Shown: positions 1 through 9,171, numbered from the stretch's first letter. The stretch: DNA of 53,318 bases from Chlorobium sp. (GCA_028282595.1 JANQHQ010000017.1:1-53318); one strand, 5' to 3'. The notes: a model not told the origin generated them from the sequence alone. A program made the numbers and translations.

Positions 1-2
1 GG

Positions 3-99
3 TCGGGGTCGGGATCGGGTTTCGGAATCGAATGTATTTCTTTACGGTAACAGGTGGTGTGTACAGCTTAAAAACTGTCAACTATTTCAGGACGGGACA
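3..99 (-). repeat. Dispersed repeat, copy A (possible IS-end remnant)
   Basis: Read on the minus strand, this stretch matches 25168-25264 on the plus strand over 97 bases with four mismatches, so the two copies are inverted relative to each other. It starts eight bases past the nadB stop and runs to the left edge of the window, so it may continue outside. The minus-strand beginning (TGTCCCGTCCTGAAATAG) is reminiscent of a terminal inverted repeat of an insertion sequence, but no transposase is visible. The far end is rich in CCCGATCCCGACCCCGA motifs. Confidence 0.8.
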
Positions 100-106
100 C
101 GTTTTC

Positions 107-1702
107 TCAGAATGATCGTTGTTCCGTGTCGATGAGAAAATGCTTGTCGTCCGTGAGCGGATAGTCGGTCGTGAAGTGCAGCCCCCTCGATTCGCGGCGC
201 ATGATCGCCCCGTCGATAATGAGACTCGCGACCTTGATGATGTTGCGGAGCTCCAGGATCTGGGTCGTGATCTTCGTTTTCTTGTAGTACTGTTCGGTCT
301 CTTCCTTGAGAAACTCGATTCTGCGTTTGGCCCGCTGGAGCCTGAGGTCGCTGCGCACGATTCCCACGTAGTCGTTCATTACCTGTTGCGCTTCTTTCTT
401 GTTGTGTGAAACCAGAATCCACTCCTCGGGATTGACCGTGCCGCTGTCGTCCCAGTCGGGGAAAGGGGTGTCGTTCTGCAGCGCGCCGACGGTTTCCCTG
501 ATGTCGGTGAAGGCGCGGTAAGCGAAGACGAGCGCTTCGAGAAGCGAGTTGCTGGCCAGCCTGTTCGCCCCGTGTACTCCCGTGCAGGTCGTTTCCCCGC
601 AGGCGTAGAGCCGGTTGATGCTCGTTCTTCCGATCGCGTCGGTTTTGATCCCTCCGCAGGAGTAGTGTGCGGCAGGCACGACCGGGATCATCTCCTTCGT
701 CATGTCGATGCCGTAGCCGAGGCACGTTTCGTGGATGTTGGGGAAGTGCTCGACGGTTTTTTCCGGATCGAGATGGGTTACGTCGAGAAACACGCATTCG
801 TCGCCGGTCTTCTTCATTTCGGAGTCGATGGCGCGGGCGACGATATCCCTCGGCGCGAGGTTTTCCCGCTTGTCGTATTTGTGCATGAACTCCTGGCCGT
901 TTTTCAGCTTCAGGACGCCGCCGAAACCGCGCACAGCCTCGGAGATGAGGAAGGATTTCGCTTTCGGATGATAGAGAGAGGTGGGGTGGAACTGGATGAA
1001 TTCCATGTTCGCGATCGTCGCTCCGGCGCGATAGGCCATCGCGATGCCGTCGCCCGTGGCGATCGGCGGGTTCGTCGTGTGGGGGTAGACCTGGCCGAGG
1101 CCTCCGGATGCGACCATGGTGACTTTGGCGAGGATTTTCTTCAGCTTCCGGTTTTTCGAGTCGAGCACGTAGGCTCCGTAGCAGTTGATGTCGTTCGTCT
1201 TGATGTGAAGATGGTGCTCCGTGAGCAGTTCGATCGCGAAATGGTGTTCGAGCAGGGTGATGTTCCGGTGGTTGTTGACCTTGTCGAGCAGCGCCTCTTC
1301 GATCTCCTTGCCGGTAAGGTCCCTGGCGTGGACGATCCGTTTCCGGGAATGTCCCCCCTCCCTCCCGAGGTCGAGGCTTTCACCGTCCGTCGTCGTGAAC
1401 TCGACGCCGAGCTCCATCAGTTTTTCGATATGCCGGGGGCCTTCCCTGACCATGACGGAGACCATTTCCCGGTTGCACAGGCCCGCGCCTGCACCGAGGG
1501 TGTCGTCGATATGCAGCTCGGGGCTGTCGTTGTCCCCGACGGTCGCCGCGATGCCGCCCTGGGCCCAGTTGGTGTTGGAGGCGCAGCTTTCCTTTTTCGT
1601 GATGATGGTCACCTGCGCATGGTCGGCGGTGTGCAGCGCGAAGTAGAGTCCTCCGATACCGCTGCCGATGACCAGTACATCGGTGTTCAGTGCTTCTGTC
1701 AT
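107..1702 (-). CDS. nadB: L-aspartate oxidase
   Basis: Flavoenzyme oxidising L-aspartate to iminoaspartate, the first step of de novo NAD synthesis; NadA (11328-12269) takes the product. The 531-residue protein has the usual NadB length. The N-terminal FAD-binding motif VIGSGIGGLYFAL, the flavin/substrate segment NTNWAQGGIAATVG, HPTSLY, and the C-terminal VPAAHYSCGGI and GANRLASNSLLEAL blocks are all present. The reading frame is open further upstream, but the start at MTEALNTDV is chosen because it fits the family and lies 20 bases past the DUF368 stop. It is the last gene of a likely dedA-DUF368-nadB operon, which is followed directly by repeat copy A. nadA is 9.6 kb away on the other strand and nadC is not in the window. 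Confidence 0.96.
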   Translation of the reverse strand: MTEALNTDVLVIGSGIGGLYFALHTADHAQVTIITKKESCASNTNWAQGGIAATVGDNDSPELHIDDTLGAGAGLCNREMVSVMVREGPRHIEKLMELGVEFTTTDGESLDLGREGGHSRKRIVHARDLTGKEIEEALLDKVNNHRNITLLEHHFAIELLTEHHLHIKTNDINCYGAYVLDSKNRKLKKILAKVTMVASGGLGQVYPHTTNPPIATGDGIAMAYRAGATIANMEFIQFHPTSLYHPKAKSFLISEAVRGFGGVLKLKNGQEFMHKYDKRENLAPRDIVARAIDSEMKKTGDECVFLDVTHLDPEKTVEHFPNIHETCLGYGIDMTKEMIPVVPAAHYSCGGIKTDAIGRTSINRLYACGETTCTGVHGANRLASNSLLEALVFAYRAFTDIRETVGALQNDTPFPDWDDSGTVNPEEWILVSHNKKEAQQVMNDYVGIVRSDLRLQRAKRRIEFLKEETEQYYKKTKITTQILELRNIIKVASLIIDGAIMRRESRGLHFTTDYPLTDDKHFLIDTEQRSF

Positions 1703-1722
1703 ATGTTTTCCGGAAGAGTGTT

Positions 1723-2673
1723 CTAGGAATACGTTTTCAGGCTGTCGCCGGTTTTCGATGAGAGGCGTTCGAGGAGAAACACCAGCAGCAGACCGGCGGC
1801 CATGAGCGCGAGGGCGCTTGCGATAAGGGGGTCGGTGCCCGTTTCCCGCAGGTAGCCGGCCGGGGAGAGGTTGGCCGAGAAGAGCATCGCCTTTTCCCCG
1901 TCGGCGATGGAGATCGCCGCGGGGGCTTTCCAGGGCCACACCTTCGTCAGGGAGCCGAGCATGATGCCGGCCAGAAGCATCATCGTCCGGTCGTGGAAAC
2001 GGTGGAGCAGTGTCGAGAGGATGCGCGAGAACGAGAGCAGACCGGCGGCGCAGCCGATTCCGAACAGCAGGATCACCGTGAGGTTGAAGTCCTTTATGGC
2101 GCCGAGGACGAAGGTGTATTTGCCGAGCAGGAGCAGGATGAAGCTGCCGGATATGCCGGGAAGGATCATGGCGCAGATCGCTATGGCCCCGGACAGGATG
2201 ATGAACCACCAGCTTTCGGGAGTGGATACCGGGCTGAGGTTTGTTACCGCGAGGGCCGCGAGAACGCCGGCAAGACCCGCGCCCCAGGCGGAGACGGAGT
2301 GTTCCCGCACCCTTGCGGCAACGACCACGGCCGAAGCGACGATCAGCCCGAAAAAGAACGAGAGCAGGAGCAGGGTGTGGTGTTCGAGCAGGTAGACGAT
2401 CGCGTTGGAGAGCGTGACGATGCTGAAGAGAATTCCCAGGAGAAGGCTCAGAAGAAAGCCGCCGTTGACGGTTTGCCAGAACGAGCGGAGTTCGAGCCGG
2501 AAAAGCTTCTTGAGCGAGTACGGGTCGATGGCGCGGATCGAGTCGATGAGCGTCTCGTAAATTCCGGTGATGAACGCGATGGTGCCTCCCGAGACGCCTG
2601 GAACGATATCGGCGGCTCCCATGAGTACTCCCTTGAATGTTACGGGAATGTAGTTTGTGATTCGTGCCAGCAT
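1723..2673 (-). CDS. DUF368 membrane protein (PopT-type undecaprenyl phosphate translocase)
   Basis: A 316-residue polytopic membrane protein of the DUF368 family. The hallmark N-terminal block GAADIVPGVSGGTIAFITGIYE (about residues 20-41) and the related internal block MILPGISGSFILLLLGKY (about 168-185) are present, with about eight hydrophobic segments. Members of this family have been reported to return undecaprenyl phosphate from the outer to the inner face of the cytoplasmic membrane (PopT). Its gene lies 13 bases after dedA, which encodes the other known family with this role, and 20 bases before nadB. No clear Shine-Dalgarno sequence precedes the ATG. Family assignment is firm; the biochemical role is carried over from the literature. 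Confidence 0.9.
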   Translation of the reverse strand: MLARITNYIPVTFKGVLMGAADIVPGVSGGTIAFITGIYETLIDSIRAIDPYSLKKLFRLELRSFWQTVNGGFLLSLLLGILFSIVTLSNAIVYLLEHHTLLLLSFFFGLIVASAVVVAARVREHSVSAWGAGLAGVLAALAVTNLSPVSTPESWWFIILSGAIAICAMILPGISGSFILLLLGKYTFVLGAIKDFNLTVILLFGIGCAAGLLSFSRILSTLLHRFHDRTMMLLAGIMLGSLTKVWPWKAPAAISIADGEKAMLFSANLSPAGYLRETGTDPLIASALALMAAGLLLVFLLERLSSKTGDSLKTYS

Positions 2674-2686
2674 TGTCGGGACGCGG

Positions 2687-3307
2687 TCATTTGCTGCCTG
2701 TTCCGGCGGTGCGCTTCCGGATATGTTTCAGGGTGTTGAGCAGAATGATGATAATTCCGGCCAGTATAATGTAATGTACGAAATCAACCACGTCGGGGAA
2801 GAGGGCGGCCAGAAAATAGCCTATGGAGGTGAACGTGAGCACCCAGACGATCGATCCGGTGACGCTGTAAAAGAGAAAAACCGGGTAGGGCATGTTGACG
2901 ACGCCGGCGAGGGTTGCCGCGAAGCTTCTGACGACCGGGGCGAAGCGTGCGAGAAAAACCGCTTTCGAGCCGTGTTTCTCGTAGAAGCGTTCGGTTTTTT
3001 CGAGATGCTCCTTCCGGAAGAAAAAGGTTTCCTTTTTACGCAGGAAGGTTCGCTGGAGCTGGTTGCCGATGAAGTAGCCGGTCGAGTCGCCCATTGCGGC
3101 TCCGAAGGAGAGGGTTGCGATGACGAGGGCGATGTCGAGCTGGCCCGATGCCGCGATCAGTCCCGCCGTTATGAGCAGCGAGTCTCCGGGCAGGAAGAAC
3201 CCGGCGAAAAGTCCCGTTTCGGCGAAGACGATCGCGAAAAGCAGGGCGTAGCCCCCCCAGACGATAAGCTCTTCGAGTGTCTGTATCTCCGGGAGGTATG
3301 TGAACAT
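2687..3307 (-). CDS. DedA family membrane protein (UptA-type)
   Basis: A 206-residue DedA/VTT-family integral membrane protein. Family signatures are the ETGLFAGFFLPGDSLL block near the N-terminus, the glycine-rich GDSTGYFIG segment, and the conserved LARFAPVVRSFAATLAG motif, whose arginines matter for activity in E. coli DedA proteins. Some DedA proteins recycle undecaprenyl phosphate (UptA). The frame is open 45 bases upstream, but the ATG at 3307 is preceded by a good ribosome binding site (GAGGAGCAGGAAC), so this start is preferred. First gene of the proposed dedA-DUF368-nadB operon. Confidence 0.92.
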   Translation of the reverse strand: MFTYLPEIQTLEELIVWGGYALLFAIVFAETGLFAGFFLPGDSLLITAGLIAASGQLDIALVIATLSFGAAMGDSTGYFIGNQLQRTFLRKKETFFFRKEHLEKTERFYEKHGSKAVFLARFAPVVRSFAATLAGVVNMPYPVFLFYSVTGSIVWVLTFTSIGYFLAALFPDVVDFVHYIILAGIIIILLNTLKHIRKRTAGTGSK

Positions 3308-3395
3308 GTTCCTGCTCCTCGTGTAAACAATATTCCTTCCGGTATTCATCAACGCCGGGGTTCCGGCCCCGTCCCGGCTGCGTCGAAACGCCGTG

Positions 3396-3941
3396 TCAGG
3401 GAATCAGCACCGCGCAGGCGATGACCGTCGTCCAGAGGTCGTTTTCGCCTTCCGCCGACTGCGTGATGTTGAACGAGTTGATGATCTTGCCGCTCATCTT
3501 GTAAATGCCCTCGCGCTCGTCCCAGTCCTTGTTGGGGTCGAACTCGATGCCGAGCGTGGTCGCCAGCATCGTCGCCGCCAGGTCTTCGGCGTATTCACCG
3601 GACTGTTCCTCGGTCTGTCCGTAGGGGTGGTGCTCCGAAAGATAGCCGTAGAGCGATTCGTCCGCCGGGAGCGCGACCCCGATCGACGATGCGATCAGGC
3701 GGCTGTGCTCGTTGGTGGAGTTTCTCGCCATGACGGCAAAAGTGATCTCGCCGGGCGAGAGGTGCGCCAGTCCTTCCTCGACGCTCACCCGCTCGCAATT
3801 GGGAGGGAAGATACTCGATACCGTTACCAGGTTGCATTTTTCGATCTTCGCATCTCGCAGGGCAAGTTCGAAGGACGACAGATACTCCTTGTGCCTTCCG
3901 ACACCCTTGGTGAAAAACACCTTTTTCGGTACAAACGACAA
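3396..3941 (-). CDS. pdaD: Pyruvoyl-dependent arginine decarboxylase
   Basis: A 181-residue PvlArgDC-family enzyme converting arginine to agmatine, an entry to polyamine synthesis. The proenzyme cleaves itself between the two serines of NLVTVSSIFPP (Ser42-Ser43), and Ser43 becomes the pyruvoyl cofactor of the larger chain. N-terminal MSFVPKKVFFTKGVGRH and the EHHPYGQTEEQSGEYAEDLAA segment also fit the family. It stands alone, with 88 bases to dedA and 131 bases from tyrS, and no other polyamine gene is nearby. Confidence 0.94.
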   Translation of the reverse strand: MSFVPKKVFFTKGVGRHKEYLSSFELALRDAKIEKCNLVTVSSIFPPNCERVSVEEGLAHLSPGEITFAVMARNSTNEHSRLIASSIGVALPADESLYGYLSEHHPYGQTEEQSGEYAEDLAATMLATTLGIEFDPNKDWDEREGIYKMSGKIINSFNITQSAEGENDLWTTVIACAVLIP

Positions 3942-4072
3942 CGTCTTTTTCTCCGGATAACAGTGTGGTCCGGGCCGGGCGTTTCAGGCTGCAGCGCCTG
4001 GGGGGCTTTTGCCGCCCGAACCGGTTTGTGTACAGGAACCGCAAAACTGTGCAAGTATAGAAAAAAGACGCG

Positions 4073-5293
4073 TTATTCGGAATCTTTTTTTCCGAGGACC
4101 TTGAAAAATTTTCTCTTGCCGGCCCGGATGATTTTCGGCGCGTCGCCGAGCGCCACCTCGAAGGCCATGTCGGTGATTTTCTCTTCGTCGATCTGGACGG
4201 CCTTCTGTTTGATCAGCCGCCGCGCCTCGCTTTTCGAGGGAACCGCTTCGAGCTCGACCAGCAGGTCCACCAGGGGGATGGACGGGCCTGCGAAGGAGAA
4301 CTCCTCGATCGCTTCGGGGGCTTTCTTGTGGACGAATACCCTGTCGAAGTGCTCTTCGGCCTTCAGGGCTTCGCTCCTGCCGTGATAGAGGGCGACGATC
4401 TCCCTGGCCAGGGTTCTTTTCGCCTCCCTCGGGTTGCGGCGGACAAGTTCGGCAAAGAGCTCCGGCGGCTTTTCGGGGCTGGGAAGCAGCAGCCTGAAAT
4501 AGGTTTCGATCAGGTTGTCCGGAATGGAGAGTATCTTGCCGTAGCTGTCCTCGGGAGCGTCGTTGAAACAGATGGCGTTGCCCAGCGATTTCGACATTTT
4601 TTCCTGCCCGAAGGTTCCTTCGAGCAGCGGCATGGTGATGCAGACCTGCGGAGCGATACCGTATTCGCGCTGCAGGTCGCGTCCGACGAGAAGGTTGAAT
4701 TTCTGGTCGGTGCCGCCGAGCTCGATGTCGTTGCGCAGATGGACGGAATCCATGCCCTGCGCGAGAGGGTAAAGGAATTCATGGATCGATATAGGCTCGC
4801 AGGACCGGTACCGTTTCTCGAAGTCGTCCCTTTCGAGCATGCGGGCGACCGTGTAATGGCTCGATAGACGGATGACGTCGTCGAACGTCATCTTTCCGAG
4901 CCACTCGGAATTGTAGCATATGGTGGTTTTTTCCGGGTCCAGGATTTTCGAGGCCTGTTCGAAATAGGTTTCCCCGTTCGCCTTCGCCTCTTCGGCTGAA
5001 AGTTGCGGCCTTGTTTTGCTTTTGCCGGAGGGATCGCCGATCATGGCCGTGAAGTCGCCGATGATCAGCACGGCTTCGTGCCCCAGATCCTGAAACTCCC
5101 TGAGCTTGCGCAGCACCACGGAGTGGCCGAGGTGCAGATCCGGTCGGGACGGATCTGCGCCGAGCTTTACCCGGAGCGGCTTGCCCGTTTCCCTGCTGTT
5201 TTCGATCTTTGCGGCAAGCTCCTCTTCACTGATAACCTCGACGGTGTTGCTGACGATACGGTCGAGCTGTTCTTGTACGGGAGGAAAAATCAT
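4073..5293 (-). CDS. tyrS: Tyrosyl-tRNA synthetase
   Basis: A 406-residue class I aminoacyl-tRNA synthetase charging tRNA-Tyr. The HIGH-type motif is HLGH (54-57) inside LGADPSRPDLHLGHSVVL, and the KMSKS loop is KMSKS (232-236). A C-terminal S4-like RNA-binding domain occupies about residues 345-400. This is the TyrZ-like form rather than the E. coli TyrS form, judged from the ADPSRPDLHLGH sequence. It starts 15 bases after smpB, suggesting co-transcription of two translation genes. Confidence 0.97.
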   Translation of the reverse strand: MIFPPVQEQLDRIVSNTVEVISEEELAAKIENSRETGKPLRVKLGADPSRPDLHLGHSVVLRKLREFQDLGHEAVLIIGDFTAMIGDPSGKSKTRPQLSAEEAKANGETYFEQASKILDPEKTTICYNSEWLGKMTFDDVIRLSSHYTVARMLERDDFEKRYRSCEPISIHEFLYPLAQGMDSVHLRNDIELGGTDQKFNLLVGRDLQREYGIAPQVCITMPLLEGTFGQEKMSKSLGNAICFNDAPEDSYGKILSIPDNLIETYFRLLLPSPEKPPELFAELVRRNPREAKRTLAREIVALYHGRSEALKAEEHFDRVFVHKKAPEAIEEFSFAGPSIPLVDLLVELEAVPSKSEARRLIKQKAVQIDEEKITDMAFEVALGDAPKIIRAGKRKFFKVLGKKDSE

Positions 5294-5308
5294 TGAAACG
5301 GTCCTTTG

Positions 5309-5782
5309 TTACGATTGGTGTTGTTCTCTCCGCAGGCGGCGCTCCTCGTCACGGGCCCTGATGCTCTCTCTCTTGTCGTACAGCTTCTTGCCCTTCGCCA
5401 GCGCGAGCTCTATTTTCAGTATGCCGCGGTTTGTGAAAAAAGCCTGTAACGGTACGAGAGTCAAGCCTTTCTGATGCAGTTTCAGCTGGAGTTTACGGAT
5501 TTCGTCCCGTTTCAGGAGCAGTTTGCGGCTTCTTTTCGGGTCGAGGCGCTCGAGAGTGTTGTGCTCGTATTCCGAGATCTGCATGTTTTCGAGCCACACC
5601 TCTCCCCGGTGAACGATGGCGTGGCTGTCGTTCAGGCTCGCCCTGCCGAGCCGTACGGACTTGACCTCGCTTCCCCGGAGCTCGATTCCGGCCGTAACCG
5701 TGTCGAGGATCGTATACTCGTGACGCGCCTTGCGGTTGAGGATCTTCGTCACGTATTGCTTCTGTTTCTGCTTGCCGGTCAC
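5309..5782 (-). CDS. smpB: SsrA-binding protein SmpB
   Basis: A 157-residue tmRNA partner required for trans-translation and rescue of stalled ribosomes. Family blocks include LNRKARHEYTILDTVTAGIELRGSEVKSVR, the SRKLLLKRDEI region, and the basic C-terminal tail KGKKLYDKRESIRARDEERR, which enters the empty mRNA channel. Translation probably begins at a GTG (5782-5780) preceded by the purine-rich GAAGAGAAA. It lies 55 bases after the FAD oxidase gene and 15 bases before tyrS. Confidence 0.97.
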   Translation of the reverse strand: MTGKQKQKQYVTKILNRKARHEYTILDTVTAGIELRGSEVKSVRLGRASLNDSHAIVHRGEVWLENMQISEYEHNTLERLDPKRSRKLLLKRDEIRKLQLKLHQKGLTLVPLQAFFTNRGILKIELALAKGKKLYDKRESIRARDEERRLRREQHQS

Positions 5783-5837
5783 GGTTGCGTTTTTCTCTTC
5801 ATTGCATGGATGGAAAGGAATGGCGGGACCCGCCGGG

Positions 5838-7319
5838 TCATTCCGTCCGGTAATAGTCCTTCGGGATCAGGTTGCCGATGTTGAGCAAGAGGCCGGGATC
5901 GAATGTCTTCTTTACCCGCAGCATTTCCCTGACGCCCTCTTCGCCGAACATCCTCGCGAGGTAGTCCACCTTGAGTTTGCCGATCCCGTGTTCGGCCGAA
6001 AGCGTTCCCCCGAGCTCGAGCGCCTTGTCGACAAACCCTTCGTAAAGCGCCTTCGCCGTGACGAACTCTTCGTGGTTCGACGGCAGGATATTGAGGTGGA
6101 CATGGGCGTTGCCGATATGGCCGAAGATGATGTAACGAAAGCCGTGGCTTCGGCAGACCTCCCGGTAGTAGTGAAACAGTTCGGGAAACGCGTCGTCCGG
6201 AACGGCCATGTCGGTGCTGATCTTGGTTTCCGACTGCCGTGCGAGCCATTCGTTGACCTGCACCGGAAGTTCGTGGCGGAACGCTTTCATCGCGCGCTGT
6301 TCCCTGCCGTCCAGGGCCACCCACGATTCGTCCGTCATCGCGTTGCACGATTCCATCAGTTCGAACCAGGCTTCGAGCGTGCCGTCCTCCTCCGAGGCGG
6401 TGGTTTCCTGTTCGAAAAACAGTGCGCCGGCCGTATCTGCGGGAGTGTCGGGATAGACTCCCCGAAGAAATTCGAGGGAGTTGGCGTCGAAAAGCTCGAG
6501 GGCTGTCGGCCGGACCCCGCCTTCGCGACTTTTGGCTTTTTCGACGAAGCGGAACAGGTCGTCGAGGGCGCGGAAATAAACCATGCACGCGATGATTTTT
6601 TCGGGCGCGGGCACGAGCCGGAGGTCGGCTTCGACAATGACGCCGAGCGTGCCCTCCGAGCCGATGAACAGGTCGGCGAGGTCCATGTCCGGCGCCGAAT
6701 AGTAGCCGGCGTTGTGTTTCGAGGTCCGGGGCATCGTGTAACGGGGCCGTTCGAAATCCAGCGGACCGGCGATCGGGAGGTCGAGCCGGAAACGGCCGTC
6801 CGGACCGGCTCTGTACTTCCCCCTCGGCAGATCGAGCGTGTCGCCGGAGGGCAGGACCACCACGAGACGCGCTATGTGGTTTCTCGTCGGGCCGTATTTG
6901 TAGGTTCGGGCTCCCGAAGAGTTGTTCGCGATCGTACTGCCGACGAAGCAGAGTTTTTCCGTGGGGTCGGGCGGGTAGAGCCATCCGGCACTCCCGGTCT
7001 TGTTCTGGATGTCCTCGAGAAGCGCGCCCGGACCGACGGTCAGGAGCGCCGTGCCGTCTTCCTGTGGAACGGGTTCGCCGATACGGTCGAGCTTCTCCAT
7101 CGAGATGACATGGTCCCCGAACGGAATTCTGCCGCCGGTCGTGCCGGTACCGTTGCCCGCGACGACGTAACTTCCGACGGCGGGCGGGCGGTCCGTGAAG
7201 AGGCTCGCCACCTCTCCGGAGGTTTCCGGAAAGTAGACCCCGGGGGTATGACCGGTCTGTATGTTACTCGTGTCTTCCAGGAAGCCCCTCAGAAGATCGG
7301 GATCGTTTTTATAGATCAT
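5838..7319 (-). CDS. FAD-linked oxidase (GlcD / D-lactate dehydrogenase family)
   Basis: A 493-residue protein with an N-terminal PCMH-type FAD-binding domain (VVAGNGTGTTGGRIPFGDHVISME and GWLYPPDPTEKLCFVGSTIANNSSGARTYKYG) and a C-terminal FAD-oxidase domain (HLNILPSNHEE and LSAEHGIGKLKVDYL). It probably oxidises a 2-hydroxy acid such as D-lactate or glycolate; the substrate cannot be read from sequence. The frame is open upstream, but the ATG at 7319 within MIYKNDPD has an AGAGAG site and overlaps the end of mrdA by 11 bases, implying translational coupling. No GlcE/GlcF partners are nearby. Its place in the rod-shape cluster, where rodA often sits, is unusual. Confidence 0.88.
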   Translation of the reverse strand: MIYKNDPDLLRGFLEDTSNIQTGHTPGVYFPETSGEVASLFTDRPPAVGSYVVAGNGTGTTGGRIPFGDHVISMEKLDRIGEPVPQEDGTALLTVGPGALLEDIQNKTGSAGWLYPPDPTEKLCFVGSTIANNSSGARTYKYGPTRNHIARLVVVLPSGDTLDLPRGKYRAGPDGRFRLDLPIAGPLDFERPRYTMPRTSKHNAGYYSAPDMDLADLFIGSEGTLGVIVEADLRLVPAPEKIIACMVYFRALDDLFRFVEKAKSREGGVRPTALELFDANSLEFLRGVYPDTPADTAGALFFEQETTASEEDGTLEAWFELMESCNAMTDESWVALDGREQRAMKAFRHELPVQVNEWLARQSETKISTDMAVPDDAFPELFHYYREVCRSHGFRYIIFGHIGNAHVHLNILPSNHEEFVTAKALYEGFVDKALELGGTLSAEHGIGKLKVDYLARMFGEEGVREMLRVKKTFDPGLLLNIGNLIPKDYYRTE

Positions 7320-9168
7320 ACTGCGGCTCTCTTCTCGCGGTGCTGTCGGCCGGTGCGTTCCGCCCGGCACCGTTTTCCTTGCTGTCGGCCACGGCGACGG
7401 CCGCCGTGGAATCCGGACCGTTAACATAATAATTAATCAGCTTTCCGGCTATAGGAGCCGATACGCTGCCGCCGTACCCGGCGTTTTCGACAAGCACCGC
7501 AAGGGCGATGACCGGTTCTTCAACCGGTGCGAATGCCACGAACCATGCGTGGTCCTTTCCGTGGGGGTTCTGCGCGGTGCCGGTTTTACCGGCGACGCTT
7601 ACGTCCTTCACCGCGGCACGCCGTCCGGTTCCCGAGTCGACAACCCCCTGCATCGCCTTGCGGACGGTTTCGAGGTTTCTTTCGGAGACGGGGAGTTTTC
7701 TCTTCGGGAACGCAAGGGGCACGAGGGTGTCCTGTCCGTCGGGCCTGTATGCGCTCACGAGATGCGGCTCGTGCCACGTGCCCCTGTTGGCGAGGGTCGC
7801 GGTGAACGCCGCGAGCTGCAGGGGGGTCGTGTTCAGTTCCCCCTGGCCTATGGAGAGGCTTACCAGATAGCCCTTCGTCCACTTCCCCTTGCCGTAGCGT
7901 TTGTCGTAATAGGCCGACGAAGGGAGCAGGCCGGAGCGTTCTCCCGGAATATCGATGCCGGCTCGTTCCCCGAAACCGAACATCCGGCCGTACTCCGACC
8001 ACGTTTCGAATCCTACGTCGAAGATGAGCTGATAGTAGTATGTGTTGCACGACTCGACGATCGCCCGTTCGAGGTTCACGTGGCCGTGCCCCTCTCCGCC
8101 ATGGCAGAGGAAGCGCCCTCTTCCCAACCTGAAGACGCCCGAGCAGTAGATGGTTTTTTCAGGATCGACGGCTTTTTCCTCGAGCGCCGCTATGGAGAGA
8201 AGCAGCTTGTAGACCGATCCCGGAGGATAGGTCGCCTGTATCGCCCGGTTAAAGAGCGGCTTTGCGGGATCGTTCACCAGTTTTCGCCACTGTTCGGCGT
8301 CGGTTTTCCCGTTGAGGATTTCGAGGTCGTAATCCGGCTGGCTCGTCATGGCGAGTATGCCGCCGTCGTTGGGGTCGATAGCGACGATGGCTCCCGATTT
8401 ACCGGTTTCTTTCAGAAGCTCCTCGGCGAGCCGCTGCAGATCCGCGTCGAGGGTGAGGTGAAGGTCGTTACCGTTGATGAACGGTCTGTCCTTTCTGCCA
8501 CCCTCGAACGTTCCCGCCGATTTCCCGACGGAGTTGACCAGTTCGTAGCGGATACCCTTTTCGCCCCGCAGCAGGTCTTCGTACTGTTTTTCGAGTCCCT
8601 TGCTTCCCGTCTTGTCGTCGGGGGTGTAGCCCTTGTAGGCCATGGCTTCGAGCTGTTCTTTCGAGATGAAGTTCAGGTACCCGAAAATGTGCGAGGCGGA
8701 AAGGTGCGCCGGGTATTTCCGCTTGTTTTCGACTTCGATCATCACCCCGGGAAGACGCCAGAGATTTTCGCTCAGACGGATCATCTCCCGGGCTCCGATG
8801 TCCCGGCCGACGGCGACCGGAGCGAAGCGGTTGTAACGGAACCCCTTGTCGATCCGTTCCGTCATCTCCTCGCCGGTGATATGCATGAGGGAGGCGAGCG
8901 TGCTTTTTTTCAGGGAGTCGGTGAACTCCGAGGGTATCACCTTGACCGTGTAGAGCGGCTGGTTGTCGACGACGACGGTGCCGTTCCGGTCGAGCATCCT
9001 TCCCCTTGGAGGGTGCAGCCAGACCCGTCTGAGGCTGTTCGCGTCGGATATTGAACCCAGTTCCTTGTATTCGAAAATCTGCAGGTGGATAAGCCGCAGA
9101 AAGAGCACGACGAAACCCGCGATGACGACAAGGGAGACACTGTACGCCCGTTTTTGAATCTTGTCCAT
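7309..9168 (-). CDS. mrdA: Penicillin-binding protein 2 (elongation transpeptidase)
   Basis: A 619-residue class B PBP that cross-links peptidoglycan during side-wall growth. It has one N-terminal membrane anchor (about 9-28), a dimerisation domain and a C-terminal transpeptidase domain. Catalytic motifs are S318-V-Y-K321 (PPGSVYK), S373-C-N375 and K528-T-G530 (VAGKTGTAQNP). The start lies 3 bases after mreD, consistent with an mreC-mreD-mrdA operon. The partner rodA is not next to it; an FAD oxidase gene takes that place. Confidence 0.95.
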   Translation of the reverse strand: MDKIQKRAYSVSLVVIAGFVVLFLRLIHLQIFEYKELGSISDANSLRRVWLHPPRGRMLDRNGTVVVDNQPLYTVKVIPSEFTDSLKKSTLASLMHITGEEMTERIDKGFRYNRFAPVAVGRDIGAREMIRLSENLWRLPGVMIEVENKRKYPAHLSASHIFGYLNFISKEQLEAMAYKGYTPDDKTGSKGLEKQYEDLLRGEKGIRYELVNSVGKSAGTFEGGRKDRPFINGNDLHLTLDADLQRLAEELLKETGKSGAIVAIDPNDGGILAMTSQPDYDLEILNGKTDAEQWRKLVNDPAKPLFNRAIQATYPPGSVYKLLLSIAALEEKAVDPEKTIYCSGVFRLGRGRFLCHGGEGHGHVNLERAIVESCNTYYYQLIFDVGFETWSEYGRMFGFGERAGIDIPGERSGLLPSSAYYDKRYGKGKWTKGYLVSLSIGQGELNTTPLQLAAFTATLANRGTWHEPHLVSAYRPDGQDTLVPLAFPKRKLPVSERNLETVRKAMQGVVDSGTGRRAAVKDVSVAGKTGTAQNPHGKDHAWFVAFAPVEEPVIALAVLVENAGYGGSVSAPIAGKLINYYVNGPDSTAAVAVADSKENGAGRNAPADSTARREPQYDL

Positions 9169-9171
9169 TCC

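Noticed and set aside
572..1726. Long open frame of 384 codons on the plus strand
   Set aside because: Antisense to nadB; its translation is low-complexity, rich in V, D, G and R, with no family motif. GC-rich codon bias keeps the opposite strand open.
3942..4072. Possible terminator or leader hairpin between tyrS and pdaD (caggc/gcctg near 3987-4000)
   Set aside because: Only a five-base stem with a six-base loop and no T-run.
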